A stretch of 64,000 bases of DNA, taken from assembly GCA_014360825.1 (NCBI GenBank), contig JACIWT010000009.1, positions 62,001 through 126,000 of the forward strand, in the 5' to 3' direction. The notes under the pieces are model-generated. The model made no database searches, had not been told where the DNA came from, and was given only the letters and a program-made list of their open reading frames with translations. Numbering within the stretch: position 1 is the first letter of the stretch; each line of letters opens with the position of its first letter. The translations under genes and the position numbers were made by a program. Shown here one piece after another: positions 32,071-41,285 of this stretch. Source of the DNA: Chloroflexota bacterium. Its GTDB lineage: Bacteria > Chloroflexota > Anaerolineae > UBA2200 > JACIWT01.

Positions 32071-33136
32071 GCGGGTCGTTGTCCTTTATAACGAAACGGA
32101 AGAACTGAACAAGGGCGAGCCGCAGGATCTCATCGCCGACCGAGGTGTCATTGCCTGCGCTCATGCGGTTGCCGAGGCCTTAGAAAGCAAAGGCTTCGGG
32201 GTCCGTTTAGTCACAACCTCGCTGGACCTCCTCGCCGACCTGGCCCCATATCCACCCTCTGAATACGTTGTGTTCAACTTGGCGGAGGGGCTAAATGGGC
32301 GTTTCTTCGAGGAAGCGCGAGTGGCCTTGACATTAGAGGCTATGGGTTACTGTTTTACTGGTGCCGATGGGTACACATTGGCCACAGCCGCCAACAAAGC
32401 GCGAACCAAAACCTTGCTGGAACGAGCAGGTGTCCCAACCCCTCCCTGGCAACTTTTTCGCAGCGCCGATGAAGTGCCTCTGCAGCCAATGTATAACTTG
32501 CCTTTCCCCCTCATCGTCAAGCCTGTATCCGAAGATGCCAGCCTTGGCATTGGACCTGACGCTATCGTTTGCGATCTAGAATCGCTGCGTCGCCGCGTAA
32601 CTTATATCAATACCCGTTACCGTCAAGCAGCGCTGGCCGAATCGTTCATAGATGGGCGAGAGTTCAACGTCTCTTTGTGGGGCAACCCTGTAGAAGCGTT
32701 GCCGTTGGCAGAACTCGACTTCAGTGCCTTCCCGAATCCGCTGGAGCGCATTGTCTCGTTCGCGGCGAAGTGGTTGGATGGGTCGTTCGAATACGAGCAC
32801 ACCCCTGTGATTTGCCCCGCCAAAGTGGACCCAAGACTAGGACACACTATTGCGGAAACCGCGCGTGCGGCCTATGAGGCGTTAGGCTGCAAAGGGTATG
32901 GGCGGGTGGATATGCGAGTGGCAGGTGGGATGCCCTACGTACTCGAAATCAACCCCAACCCGGATATTTCGCCGGACGCAGGCTTCTTCCGCGCCGCCCG
33001 TGCAGGTGGCTATGAGTATGCCGGGATGATCACGCGTATTTTGACTACGGCCCTGCAAGATGAACCTCATCGCCCTGCGTTTGGAACTATACCCCTGGTG
33101 TCGCCGCAGCATCATGCCTACGATCACATCCGCTAA
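32051..33136 (+). CDS. D-Ala-D-Ala ligase-like ATP-grasp ligase, second copy
   Basis: ATP-grasp ligase of 361 residues, diverged from the preceding one. Marks: VVFNLAEGLNGRFFEEARVALTLEAMG, NKARTKTLLERAGVPTPPW, LIVKPVSEDASLGIG and the metal-binding YVLEINPNPDISPDAG, where Ddl-type LPG is replaced by NPD. The GTG at 32051 is preferred because AAGGAGG (32035-32041) precedes it and it overlaps the previous stop; TTG at 32027 would overlap the Shine-Dalgarno site. Two non-identical ligases in series suggest two successive amide bonds, or a heteromeric enzyme. The GNAT gene begins inside its 3' end. Confidence 0.82.
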   Translation: MRPAEPKRVVVLYNETEELNKGEPQDLIADRGVIACAHAVAEALESKGFGVRLVTTSLDLLADLAPYPPSEYVVFNLAEGLNGRFFEEARVALTLEAMGYCFTGADGYTLATAANKARTKTLLERAGVPTPPWQLFRSADEVPLQPMYNLPFPLIVKPVSEDASLGIGPDAIVCDLESLRRRVTYINTRYRQAALAESFIDGREFNVSLWGNPVEALPLAELDFSAFPNPLERIVSFAAKWLDGSFEYEHTPVICPAKVDPRLGHTIAETARAAYEALGCKGYGRVDMRVAGGMPYVLEINPNPDISPDAGFFRAARAGGYEYAGMITRILTTALQDEPHRPAFGTIPLVSPQHHAYDHIR

Positions 33137-33593
33137 ACGCGAGGACAGCGATCGCATTCTCTCCATCGCCACAGAGGTGGGAGTCTTCTCACCCACTGAA
33201 ATCGCCACGGTAGGCGAACTGTTACAGGATTCCCTGACCAAGTCCGATGGCGGCGGATACACATTCCTGGTCTATCGCGACGAGGCGGGACAGGTGCTCG
33301 GTTTTACCGTCTATGGCCCGCATCCGCTGACTGCGGGCACCTACGATTTGTACTGGTTGTGTGTGTCCACAAGTGCACAGGGGCATGGGGTTGGGACGGC
33401 ACTCCTGCGGCGAGTGGAGGAGGATCTTCAGGCCTTGGGTGGTCGATTGCTCATCGCCGAAACGTCCAGCACTCCGGGGTATGGCCCTGCACGGCGTTTT
33501 TATGAGCGACATGGCTTCGCCCGTGAAGCGGTGATCCGCGATTTTTATGCCCCCGGTGACAGTCTGGTTATTTACACAAAGCACATCCAATGA
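33114..33593 (+). CDS. GNAT family N-acetyltransferase
   Basis: Acetyl-CoA dependent acyltransferase of 159 residues. The GNAT core shows YTFLVYRDEAGQVLGFTVYGP, LYWLCVSTSAQGHGVGTALLRRVEE (acetyl-CoA loop Q-x-x-G-x-G/A) and PARRFYERHGFAREAVIRDFY. ATG 33114 gives the usual N-terminus (MPTITSAKREDSDR) and overlaps the upstream ligase. In other organisms kamA is paired with an acetyltransferase (ablB) to form N-epsilon-acetyl-beta-lysine, so this could be the acetylating step here. The gene closes the operon and a hairpin terminator follows. Confidence 0.85.
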   Translation: MPTITSAKREDSDRILSIATEVGVFSPTEIATVGELLQDSLTKSDGGGYTFLVYRDEAGQVLGFTVYGPHPLTAGTYDLYWLCVSTSAQGHGVGTALLRRVEEDLQALGGRLLIAETSSTPGYGPARRFYERHGFAREAVIRDFYAPGDSLVIYTKHIQ

Positions 33594-33619
33594 ATTCAGT
33601 TCTAGTGCGATCATTTGGG

Positions 33620-33650
33620 AGGGGCTGCCTGATATGGAGCAGCCCCTTTG
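33620..33650 (+). terminator. Terminator after the kamA operon
   Basis: AGGGGCTGC (33620-33628) pairs perfectly with GCAGCCCCT (33639-33647) around a 10-base loop, then TTGTGTTGCCTT, a weak U-rich tail. It separates this operon from pdxST. Confidence 0.75.
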
Positions 33651-33678
33651 TGTTGCCTTAGATAACCAGGGTTAGAGT

Positions 33679-33707
33679 TTGGCGGAAGTTCCAAATAGGA
33701 GTATAAT
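33679..33707 (+). promoter_or_regulatory. Promoter of pdxST
   Basis: TTGGCG (33679-33684), 17 bp, TATAAT (33702-33707). Initiation near 33714 leaves a leader of about 60 bases. Confidence 0.8.
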
Positions 33708-33775
33708 TTATGTAATCACGAGAAAAGAAACGCCTCAGTGCGTTTTTGAAAGTTTTCGCTGGAGGAGTAGTGGCG

Positions 33776-34663
33776 ATGGAAAGAGAGACAGGGACCTGGA
33801 CTGTTAAAACTGGGTTAGCACAAATGCTGAAGGGCGGGGTGATCATGGATGTGGTAACGCCTGAACACGCCCGCATTGCTGAGGATGCCGGAGCCTGCGC
33901 GGTCATGGCGTTAGAACGCGTTCCAGCCGACATCCGTGCCCATGGTGGTGTGGCTCGGATGAGTGACCCCGAGTTGATCCTGCAAATCATGGACGCGGTG
34001 ACCATCCCGGTAATGGCGAAGTGTCGCATTGGACACTTTGTTGAGGCCCAGGTACTGGAAGCGTTGGGTGTGGACTTCATTGACGAAAGCGAAGTGCTCA
34101 CCCCGGCTGACGAAGAGCACCACATTAACAAGCATTTGTTCAAAGTGCCTTTCGTCTGCGGATGCCGTAACCTTGGCGAAGCATTACGGCGAATCGGCGA
34201 AGGCGCGGCCATGATCCGTACCAAAGGCGAAGCCGGCACAGGCAATGTAGTGGAAGCCGTGCGCCATGCCCGAGCCGTCTTGGGCGAGATCCGGCGCTTG
34301 CAGGGCATGGCCCCTGAGGAACTGATGGCTGCGGCCAAGGAGATGGGTGCACCATACGACCTAGTAGTGCAGGTGGCGAAGGAGGGCAAATTGCCGGTCG
34401 TGAACTTCGCCGCGGGAGGCATCGCCACGCCTGCTGATGCTGCTCTGATGATGCAATTGGGGATGGACGGTGTTTTCGTTGGCTCCGGCATTTTCAAGTC
34501 GGCAAACCCGGCACGGCGGGCCCGCGCGATCGTGGAGGCCGTTACCCATTACAATGATCCCGCTATCATCGCCGAGGTTTCCAAAGGGCTGGGAGAGGCT
34601 ATGCCCGGGCTGGAAATCTCGGCCATACCGGAACCAGAGCGGCTTGCAGTGCGTGGCTGGTAG
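33776..34663 (+). CDS. pdxS: Pyridoxal 5'-phosphate synthase lyase subunit PdxS
   Basis: Builds pyridoxal phosphate from ribose-5-phosphate, glyceraldehyde-3-phosphate and PdxT-supplied ammonia. 295 residues. Family marks: [51 protein letters not shown] with catalytic Lys, [35 protein letters not shown] with the second Lys, and [30 protein letters not shown]. The ATG at 33776 has GGAGGAG 8 bases upstream; an upstream TTG would add 10 atypical residues. pdxT follows 28 bases later. The product could serve the PLP enzymes here (kamA, selA, thrC-like). Confidence 0.97.
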   Translation: MERETGTWTVKTGLAQMLKGGVIMDVVTPEHARIAEDAGACAVMALERVPADIRAHGGVARMSDPELILQIMDAVTIPVMAKCRIGHFVEAQVLEALGVDFIDESEVLTPADEEHHINKHLFKVPFVCGCRNLGEALRRIGEGAAMIRTKGEAGTGNVVEAVRHARAVLGEIRRLQGMAPEELMAAAKEMGAPYDLVVQVAKEGKLPVVNFAAGGIATPADAALMMQLGMDGVFVGSGIFKSANPARRARAIVEAVTHYNDPAIIAEVSKGLGEAMPGLEISAIPEPERLAVRGW

Positions 34664-34691
34664 CCAAGTACTATTTTAAAGGGGATAAGAA

Positions 34692-35294
34692 TTGACTACC
34701 ATTGGTGTGCTCGCCCTTCAGGGGGCCTTTGTGGAACACGAAAAAATGTTGCGCCGATTGGGAGTGGAAACGCGACAGGTGCGGCTCCCGGCGCAACTAA
34801 GGGGGCTGGATGGCCTAATTATCCCTGGTGGAGAGAGTACCACTATTGGCCGGCTTGCCACAACCTATGACTTGATCGACCCGCTACGCCATTTGGCAGA
34901 AGAAGGTTTTCCCGTGTGGGGCACGTGCGCGGGTATGATCTTACTCGCTCGGGACATCGGTCGTCGCCAGCCGCTTATTGGCGTAATGGATATGCGAGTG
35001 GAACGAAACGCTTTCGGGCGACAGGTTGACAGTTTTGAAACCGACTTGGTTGTCCCTGCGCTGGACAGCGTGGCAAGTGCAGCGGAAAGAGGGCTTCCTT
35101 TCCACGCCATCTTTATCCGCGCGCCCTCCATCCTAAGCGTGGGGAAGGATGTACAAATCCTGGCGGCCCTGGACGATAATATGATCGTCGCGGCGCAACA
35201 GGGAAACCTGCTGGCAACGGCCTTTCATCCCGAACTAGGCGACGATTCGCGTTTCCACCGCTACTTTCTTCGCCTGGTGGAGTGCCGAAAATAG
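34692..35294 (+). CDS. pdxT: Pyridoxal 5'-phosphate synthase glutaminase subunit PdxT
   Basis: Class I glutaminase that channels ammonia to PdxS. 200 residues with a TTG start. The sequence begins [34 protein letters not shown] forms the oxyanion side, Cys lies in [11 protein letters not shown], and the His/Glu pair in TAFHPEL. All three catalytic residues are present. The C-terminus overlaps the next gene start by 13 bases. Always paired with pdxS in organisms using the DXP-independent PLP route. Confidence 0.96.
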   Translation: MTTIGVLALQGAFVEHEKMLRRLGVETRQVRLPAQLRGLDGLIIPGGESTTIGRLATTYDLIDPLRHLAEEGFPVWGTCAGMILLARDIGRRQPLIGVMDMRVERNAFGRQVDSFETDLVVPALDSVASAAERGLPFHAIFIRAPSILSVGKDVQILAALDDNMIVAAQQGNLLATAFHPELGDDSRFHRYFLRLVECRK

Positions 35295-36334
35295 CAGAAT
35301 CTGATGGGGTGGGTGATTTGATTCGCGCATTTGGGCTGCGTGACTGCCTACTAATCTGGCACTTGGAGCGACAAGGCACTGCTCTGGATCTCAGAAGTGC
35401 TTTGCTAGGACGGCGTTCACCGCTGCATGCCGCCATTAGTGCTTTGTTGACTCACAGCGTAAACAGCATCTACACTGGTGTATTGGATGAGGTAGAGGGT
35501 GGGCAACATTTTTCCGGTGTCGTGCAGGTTGCCCTACGGCGTGACTTGCCCGAGTGGGACATTGTCTTCCTGGCCCCATCGTTACAGTATTCGGCTGAGG
35601 CAGAGAAGATATGGTATCGCCTACTCTTGCATGTGGCCAGAGCCGCGGGAGAACGAGGAGTGCAGCGCGTTTACGCCAAGTTGGTGGAGGACGGCAGGGC
35701 TGAGGCAATCTTTCGGAAAGCCGGTTACGTGGTCTATGCGACTGAGAGCGTGTTTTGGCACCCTGGCCCCATCTGCGCCGAGGCTACAGAGCCCTTGTTG
35801 CAACCTCGGCGGGCTGCAGATGAATGGGGGATGCAGCAACTCTATCGTCGTACTACGCCGCACATAGTGCAGCAGGCAGAGGAATTTGCATCCCGCGACG
35901 GGGGTTTTTCTCTTACTGGTCTGCCCTGGCACACAAGGGACAGGCACTACGTTTACGAACAAAACGGGGAGATCGTGAGCATGCTTTCCCTCGCTAGCAC
36001 GGGCACCGGGCATTGGTTTCGGTTGACCGTCAGCCCCGAGGTAGCCCATTTAACCGATCGCCTCGTGGGCGATGCCCTGGCTGTCATTGCCGGACTTGGG
36101 AGCAGGCCAGTGTACTGCGCGGTGCGAACTTACGATAGCGGTATCCAAGGCCCTTTGCAAGAGCGAGGATTCCGTTTTCTTGCCGATCAGATCTTGATGG
36201 TAAAACATGCCGTTGTCCCGGTGCGTGAGCCGGCACGCGTGCTTGCGCCGGGTCTGGACCAACGAACAGGCGTGGTCCCCACTGCAACAGTGCTGCACAC
36301 CCACGAACAGCAACGGGCCGGCGTGCCACGATGA
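35282..36334 (+). CDS. GNAT-fold protein, probably tandem acetyltransferase-like domains
   Basis: Protein of 350 residues starting with GTG inside the pdxT stop. Two stretches look GNAT-like: [21 protein letters not shown]...[37 protein letters not shown] in the first half, and [35 protein letters not shown]...[17 protein letters not shown] in the second. Neither has a clear Q-x-x-G-x-G/A acetyl-CoA loop. I cannot name a substrate. Position between pdxT and an R3H ATPase suggests transcription with the pdx genes. Pro-rich C-terminal tail of about 30 residues is probably disordered. Confidence 0.65.
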   Translation: MPKIAESDGVGDLIRAFGLRDCLLIWHLERQGTALDLRSALLGRRSPLHAAISALLTHSVNSIYTGVLDEVEGGQHFSGVVQVALRRDLPEWDIVFLAPSLQYSAEAEKIWYRLLLHVARAAGERGVQRVYAKLVEDGRAEAIFRKAGYVVYATESVFWHPGPICAEATEPLLQPRRAADEWGMQQLYRRTTPHIVQQAEEFASRDGGFSLTGLPWHTRDRHYVYEQNGEIVSMLSLASTGTGHWFRLTVSPEVAHLTDRLVGDALAVIAGLGSRPVYCAVRTYDSGIQGPLQERGFRFLADQILMVKHAVVPVREPARVLAPGLDQRTGVVPTATVLHTHEQQRAGVPR

Positions 36335-36384
36335 AGAGTTGTGCCGAATAGTGAACTTACAACGGAGGAGTTTTCGAGAAGCAA

Positions 36385-37911
36385 ATGCAACTTGAGATTA
36401 CCGATGATCTGGATGCCTTAGTTAAAGTACTTCCGCCAGAGATCGCCGCGGCACTCATTGCGGCGAACAGGGCGGAAGATCTACTCGAGGTGGTGTTGGA
36501 TCTTGGCCGGGTTCCAGAAGCCCGATTTATTGACAAGGAACTGGCCCTGGGTGAAAAAGAGGTGACACAGGCGGAGATCGACTACGTCGTTTCGCGTATC
36601 GGCGATTTCGGGGACGATAATCGCGCTGGCATTGCGCGCACATTGCACCGCATCTCGGCTATTCGCAACCGCGCAGGCCGTATCGTGGGGCTTACTTGTC
36701 GCGTGGGTCGCGCTGTCTATGGAACCATTGACATCATTCGCGATATTGTCGAGTCAGGCAAGAGCATCATGCTCCTAGGTCGCCCTGGTGTGGGCAAAAC
36801 AACGATGCTGCGCGAGGTCGCCCGTGTCTTAGCAGAGAAGAAGCGGGTGATCATAGTGGATACATCCAACGAAATCGGTGGCGACGGTGATATCCCACAT
36901 CCCGCTATCGGCCGGGCGCGGCGGATGCAAGTGCCTACGCCTGCCTTGCAACATGCGGTTATGATAGAGGCAGTCGAGAACCACATGCCCGAGGTTATCG
37001 TCATTGACGAGATTGGGACAGAGTTAGAGGCCGCAGCGGCGCGTACCATCGCTGAGCGCGGCGTGCAGTTAGTGGGCACTGCCCACGGCAATACCCTCGA
37101 CAACCTGATGATGAATCCGACCCTGTGCGATTTAGTGGGCGGAATCCAAACCGTCACATTGAGCGATGAAGAAGCCCGGCGCCGAGGGACACAGAAATCG
37201 GTGTTGGAGCGCAAGGCTCCCCCCACTTTCGATGTGGTCGTGGAAATACAGGACTGGCAACATGTGGCAGTGCGCCATGACGTAGCAGCGGCAGTGGACG
37301 CCATTTTGCGCGGGCGCGTCCTGCCTCCAGAGATACGCTACCGTGATGTGAACGGTGAAATCCATATCGAGAAGGCTCCTGTGTCGGCTGCTGTTTCGGG
37401 GCGTGAAATGCCCCCATCTGTAACGAGAAAACCAATCGAGCCTGGAAAGCCGGTACGTATCTACCCTTACGGAATCAGCCAGAGCCGGCTGCGCCAGGCC
37501 AGCAAGAACCTCAACTTGCCGACCATCATAGTAGACGAACTGAGTCAAGCCGACGCGTTTATGACTCTTAAGAGCTATTATCGCAAACGCCCGCAGATCA
37601 TCAGCGATGCCGAGCGGCGAGGACTGCCAATTTACGTGTTGCGTAGCAATACAATCACCCAGATGCAAGACTACCTGGCCGATATCTTTGGCGTGGACTC
37701 GGAGGTTGACCCAGTCTCCGCAGCCATGAATGAGACCCGGGAAGCAATTGATAGGATATTGAGTGGGGCCCGTAGCTCAGTGGATCTGTCGCCGCAATCG
37801 GCCTACGTGCGAAGGCTCCAACATGAAATGGCACGCGAGGCCAATTTGCTCTCCCACAGCAAGGGCAAGGAACCACACCGCCGGGTGCGTATTTACCAAA
37901 ACAACGGTTAG
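36385..37911 (+). CDS. R3H-domain AAA ATPase (Ycf45/SpoIIIAA-like)
   Basis: Protein of 508 residues. P-loop LLGRPGVGKTTMLREVARVLAE, then VIIVDTSNEIGGDGDIPHPAIGRARRM, Walker B EVIVIDEIGTELEAAAARTIAERGVQLVGTAHGNTLDNL and LCDLVGGIQTVTLSDEEARRRGTQKSVLERKAPPTF. These are typical of Ycf45-like ATPases related to SpoIIIAA. The C-terminus carries an R3H single-strand nucleic-acid-binding motif (RRLQHEMAREANLLSHSKGKEPHRRVRIY). Function in bacteria is not established. tmk starts one base after its stop, so the pair is co-transcribed. Confidence 0.88.
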   Translation: MQLEITDDLDALVKVLPPEIAAALIAANRAEDLLEVVLDLGRVPEARFIDKELALGEKEVTQAEIDYVVSRIGDFGDDNRAGIARTLHRISAIRNRAGRIVGLTCRVGRAVYGTIDIIRDIVESGKSIMLLGRPGVGKTTMLREVARVLAEKKRVIIVDTSNEIGGDGDIPHPAIGRARRMQVPTPALQHAVMIEAVENHMPEVIVIDEIGTELEAAAARTIAERGVQLVGTAHGNTLDNLMMNPTLCDLVGGIQTVTLSDEEARRRGTQKSVLERKAPPTFDVVVEIQDWQHVAVRHDVAAAVDAILRGRVLPPEIRYRDVNGEIHIEKAPVSAAVSGREMPPSVTRKPIEPGKPVRIYPYGISQSRLRQASKNLNLPTIIVDELSQADAFMTLKSYYRKRPQIISDAERRGLPIYVLRSNTITQMQDYLADIFGVDSEVDPVSAAMNETREAIDRILSGARSSVDLSPQSAYVRRLQHEMAREANLLSHSKGKEPHRRVRIYQNNG

Positions 37912-37912
37912 C

Positions 37913-38569
37913 ATGTTTATCACGTTTGAGGGGCCAGACGGCAGCGGCAAAACCACTCAGATAAAAGCCTTATACAGGCACCTTCGCCGCCGGGGATTCA
38001 GGACTATTCTAACCCGCGAGCCGGGTGGGACGAGCATAGGCGACCAGATACGCGCAGTACTCCACGATGTGAAAAACACCGACATGCAACCAAACACCGA
38101 GATCTTGCTTTACTCCGCCTCTCGCGCTCAGTTGGTTGGCCAAGTCATTAGACCGGCGCTGGAACGGGGCGATATTGTGCTTTGTGACCGCTATGCGGAA
38201 TCCACTTTGGCCTATCAGGGCTATGGACACGGCCTGGATCTGAACGTGCTACGCATCATCACCCATTTCGCTACCGGCGGCCTGCGACCGGATCTCATCG
38301 TCTACTTGGACATCAGCGCTGAGGAGGGTCTGCGCCGTAAACTGGCTGCATTTGAGGCAGGGAAAGGCGAACTAAATCGCATGGATCAACACGAACTGGA
38401 TTTCCATCGCCGGGTGCGAGAAGGCTATCTAAAGATGGCGACTGCCGAGCCGGATCGATGGTTGGTAGTGGACGCCTCCCAACCTATACAGGCTGTGCAA
38501 CGGGTTATACGTGAGAAGGTGGACGCCTTCTTGAGCGGGATAAAGTCAGGTGCGGGGGTTAGAGTGTAG
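37913..38569 (+). CDS. tmk: Thymidylate kinase
   Basis: Phosphorylates dTMP to dTDP. 218 residues. P-loop FITFEGPDGSGKTTQIKAL, LTREPGGTSIGDQIR with the DRX-side Arg, and CDRYAESTLAYQGYGHGLD carrying the DR(Y) motif; PDLIVYLDISAEEGLRR follows and the lid region has RMDQHELDFHRRVREGY. The ATG at 37913 directly follows the R3H ATPase stop; longer in-frame readings overlap that gene and lack family character. tmk followed by darA is an arrangement also known in Firmicutes. Confidence 0.96.
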   Translation: MFITFEGPDGSGKTTQIKALYRHLRRRGFRTILTREPGGTSIGDQIRAVLHDVKNTDMQPNTEILLYSASRAQLVGQVIRPALERGDIVLCDRYAESTLAYQGYGHGLDLNVLRIITHFATGGLRPDLIVYLDISAEEGLRRKLAAFEAGKGELNRMDQHELDFHRRVREGYLKMATAEPDRWLVVDASQPIQAVQRVIREKVDAFLSGIKSGAGVRV

Positions 38570-38591
38570 TGGGCGAGAGGAGGCTCTGAAG

Positions 38592-38921
38592 ATGAAACTG
38601 ATTGTGAGTATTGTGCATAGTGATGATGCAGATGGGCTCATAGCCGCCTTACAAAAATGCGGCTACCGCTCCACGAAAATCAGCACTACTGGCGGATTCC
38701 TGCGCGAAGGCAATGCCACTATCCTGATTGGGGTGGACGACGCAGCCGTAGAACCAGTGTTGGGCATTATCAAGGAGAGTTGCCACACCCGCACCCAACT
38801 CGTGAACCCCCTGCCCCCGGTTATGGAGCCAGGTGAACTATACATACCCAGCCCCATCGAAGTGCAGGTGGGCGGGGCAACTGTTTTCGTACTGGATATT
38901 GAGCGGTGGGAGAAGTTCTAA
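38592..38921 (+). CDS. darA: c-di-AMP-binding PII-like protein DarA (DUF970)
   Basis: PII-like trimeric receptor for cyclic di-AMP, 109 residues. The family pattern is complete: MKLIVSIVHSDDADGLIAAL, YRSTKISTTGGFLREGNATILIGVDD, CHTRTQLVNPLPP and the C-terminal PIEVQVGGATVFVLDIERWEKF. It matches Bacillus YaaQ/DarA closely over these blocks (from memory). Downstream effectors of DarA are not known. Its presence with the c-di-AMP riboswitch at 8.9 kb shows that c-di-AMP is a real signal in this organism. Its stop overlaps the convergent FmdB-type gene by 4 bases. Confidence 0.92.
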   Translation: MKLIVSIVHSDDADGLIAALQKCGYRSTKISTTGGFLREGNATILIGVDDAAVEPVLGIIKESCHTRTQLVNPLPPVMEPGELYIPSPIEVQVGGATVFVLDIERWEKF

Positions 38922-39295
38922 AACTCGGGAGCGGGTTCGCCTCCCAACCCTGGCATTTCAGACTCTATTTCCTCCGGCGACTGTCCAGCTTCCAGGCGTT
39001 CTACCACTTCGTTGAATTCGTCGCCGAGATCTTCGCCCATTTCCGCACTCATGTGCTTCATAAAACGGGCCAGACTCCGAGGGTCATTCTCATCCAAGTC
39101 GGTCAGCACGCTGGAATCAGCCAGCGACTCCAGACGGCTCTCCTCGGATCTGAGTGTGGCGACGCGAGAAACCAAACGGGTCAAGTGCCTTCCACCGCAG
39201 TGGGGGCAACGTGGTTCTGTGATTTCGGAGAAACTGCGCCAGAAGATGGATACCCGTCGCCGACAGTCGTTACAGCGATACTCGTAGATAGGCAC
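38918..39295 (-). CDS. FmdB-type zinc-ribbon protein
   Basis: Small protein of 125 residues. The N-terminal FmdB/CxxC zinc ribbon begins MPIYEYRCNDCRRRVSIFW and continues with RCPHCGGRHLTRLVSRVAT, giving two CxxC pairs. The C-terminal half is acidic and helical (SLARFMKHMSAEMGEDLGDEFNEVVERLE). Function is unknown; the family has been linked to regulation of amide utilisation, without firm proof. The GTG start at 39295 has GAGGTG upstream and restores the family N-terminus. Confidence 0.85.
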   Translation of the reverse strand: MPIYEYRCNDCRRRVSIFWRSFSEITEPRCPHCGGRHLTRLVSRVATLRSEESRLESLADSSVLTDLDENDPRSLARFMKHMSAEMGEDLGDEFNEVVERLEAGQSPEEIESEMPGLGGEPAPEF

Positions 39296-39375
39296 TTGGC
39301 ACCTCAAACATGAGACAAAGTGCAAAAGAAACCTTAGGGGTATTGTCCTCGGCTACGTAAGAGAGCCTGGAAAAA

Positions 39376-39404
39376 ATTATAGCCGATTTAGTCCACTATA
39401 TCAA
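39376..39404 (-). promoter_or_regulatory. Promoter of the FmdB-type gene
   Basis: Reverse strand: TTGATA (39399-39404), 17 bp, TATAAT (39376-39381), giving a leader of about 75 bases. Confidence 0.7.
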
Positions 39405-39433
39405 ATCGTTAGCAAGCCGATGGGGGATCGTGC

Positions 39434-39739
39434 ATGCGCAGCATAGAACTGGTACACGTTGGCTACGGGGGTATTATCGCAGCCAATCGCGTCTTGGCCG
39501 TTCTCAGCCCGGATTCTGCTCCTGTGAAACGCATCATCCGGAACGCCAAAGAAAACGGCATGGCCATTGACATGACCTACGGGCGACGCACTAAGGCTGT
39601 CATCGTCCTGGATAGTGGCCACATTGCCCTGGCGGCGCTGCAACCAGAAACGATTGCCGGGCGTCTCCAAGGCTCTCAGGAGAAGGTCTTCAGAGCACCA
39701 CTTCAGTCCCAGGACGATGAAAGCCTCGGAGAGGAATAA
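39434..39739 (+). CDS. remA: RemA/DUF370 family regulator
   Basis: Small protein of 101 residues. The DUF370 core [70 protein letters not shown] is unmistakable. In Bacillus RemA forms DNA-binding rings that activate biofilm matrix and osmoprotectant genes. A polar tail of about 20 residues follows the core. GGGGA lies upstream of the ATG. gmk begins 2 bases after its stop, the conserved remA-gmk order. Confidence 0.92.
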   Translation: MRSIELVHVGYGGIIAANRVLAVLSPDSAPVKRIIRNAKENGMAIDMTYGRRTKAVIVLDSGHIALAALQPETIAGRLQGSQEKVFRAPLQSQDDESLGEE

Positions 39740-39741
39740 GC

Positions 39742-40389
39742 ATGTCCTGCGAGAAACCAACGCCAGCAGTGGTTGACTTGCGACCTTATGTGGAACGGCC
39801 TAATCCGCTCCTGATTGTGCTCTCCGGCCCTTCGGGGGTGGGAAAAGATGCAGTGATCAAGCGGATGAAAGAACTTGGCTATCCATTCCATTTTGTGGTC
39901 ACCGCCACCACCCGCCCACGAAGGCCACATGAGCGAGACGGTGTGGACTACCATTTCCTTACCAAAGAAGAGTTCGACTCGTTGCTTGAGCGGGGTGAAC
40001 TTATCGAACACGCTGTTGTTTACGGTAACTACATGGGCGTCCCCAAGCAGGAAATCCGGGAGGGTTTGGATAGTGGCCAGGACGTGGTTATGCGCGTCGA
40101 TGTGCAGGGGGCTGCAACTATCCGCAGATTGGTGCCCGAGGCTGTCTTCATCTTTCTTATTGCTCCCTCTGAGGAAGCGCTCTTTGCCCGACTTCGATCC
40201 CGCAAGACGGAATCACCAGAGGCACTGCAGTTGCGGCTCGCCCTGGCGCGTGAAGAGATGAAACGCTTGTACGAATTCGATTACGTGGTGGTCAATCGAG
40301 ATGGGGCGTTGGATGCCACGGTGGAAAAAATAATGGCCATTATCACCGCCGAGAAATGCCGAGTGCGTCAGCGGGTAGTGGCACTTTAG
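39742..40389 (+). CDS. gmk: Guanylate kinase
   Basis: Phosphorylates GMP to GDP. 215 residues, including a roughly 20-residue N-terminal extension before the P-loop LIVLSGPSGVGKDAVIKRM (Asp in the position after GK where Ser, Thr or Gly is more common). GMP-binding residues lie in VTATTRPRRPHERDGVDYHFLTKEEF and LIEHAVVYGNYMGVPKQEI; VVMRVDVQGAATIRR and the lid RKTESPEALQLRL follow. Coupled to remA. rpoZ, which often follows gmk, is absent; a MEMO gene follows. Confidence 0.95.
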   Translation: MSCEKPTPAVVDLRPYVERPNPLLIVLSGPSGVGKDAVIKRMKELGYPFHFVVTATTRPRRPHERDGVDYHFLTKEEFDSLLERGELIEHAVVYGNYMGVPKQEIREGLDSGQDVVMRVDVQGAATIRRLVPEAVFIFLIAPSEEALFARLRSRKTESPEALQLRLALAREEMKRLYEFDYVVVNRDGALDATVEKIMAIITAEKCRVRQRVVAL

Positions 40390-40407
40390 AACGGCCAAGG
40401 AGGATGT

Positions 40408-41247
40408 ATGTCTTCCCAAAATCCCAATCGTGTTCGCCATTCGGTCATCGCTGGGTCTTGGTATCCTGGCAATGAGCGCGCATTGCGCCAGACGATCGAG
40501 CGCTACATACAGGCAGTGCCTCCAACAAAACTGGAGGGGGATCTCATCGGCCTGATTGCCCCTCATGCAGGTTATATGTATTCTGGACAAGTCGCTGCCT
40601 ACGCCTATAAAGCCCTCGAAAATTTGCATTTCGAACGCGTCGTTATTATCTCGCCTATGCACCGCCTCTACGCCGGCCCCTTCGTAACGACAGACCAGGA
40701 TTACTATGAGACTCCGCTAGGCTTAGTGAAAGTGGATAGGGAGATGGTAACGCTCATTGACCAGGCCATCGGGGTCCGCCGAGTGGGTGAGGATGACGAG
40801 CATTCCCTGGAAATTCAGCTCCCGTTCCTCCAGTACATGCTAGGCGATTTCATGCTGACCCCGTTGATGATGGGTGAGCAGGATTACGAACATTGTCGAG
40901 TTCTCGGTGACGCAGTGGGCAAAATCTTCACTGCGAAGAATACGCTTTTGGTTGCCAGCACAGATCTCTCTCATTTCCACAACTATGACACAGCAGTCCG
41001 GATGGATAAAATAGTGCTGGACCAGATCGCAAAATACGATCCAGAAGGTTTGGCCAAAGTGTTGGCAATGGGCCAAGCAGAAGCCTGTGGCGGTGGTCCA
41101 GTCATTGCTGTGATGATTGCAGCTCGGCACTTAGGAGCCAATCACGCGCAGATCTTAAAGTACGCCAACTCTGGCGATGTAACAGGGGACCGCAGTGGTG
41201 TTGTGGGTTACGGGGCTGGTGTGCTTTACCGGATGCTGGCGTCATAG
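40408..41247 (+). CDS. MEMO1-family protein (AmmeMemoRadiSam system protein B)
   Basis: Protein of 279 residues related to extradiol dioxygenases. Metal-ligand-type histidines sit in LIAPHAGYMYSGQVAAYAYK, ISPMHRLYAG and STDLSHFHNYD; DEHSLEIQLPFLQ and ACGGGPVIAVM are family signatures. In many bacteria the gene accompanies AMMECR1 and a radical-SAM gene, but here only MEMO is present. The biochemical role is unknown. AAGGAGG precedes the ATG by a good distance, and the gene follows gmk by 18 bases. Confidence 0.92.
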   Translation: MSSQNPNRVRHSVIAGSWYPGNERALRQTIERYIQAVPPTKLEGDLIGLIAPHAGYMYSGQVAAYAYKALENLHFERVVIISPMHRLYAGPFVTTDQDYYETPLGLVKVDREMVTLIDQAIGVRRVGEDDEHSLEIQLPFLQYMLGDFMLTPLMMGEQDYEHCRVLGDAVGKIFTAKNTLLVASTDLSHFHNYDTAVRMDKIVLDQIAKYDPEGLAKVLAMGQAEACGGGPVIAVMIAARHLGANHAQILKYANSGDVTGDRSGVVGYGAGVLYRMLAS

Positions 41248-41285
41248 ACTGCGAGAATGCCTGAGAAAGCCTAAGGCGCTTACGG

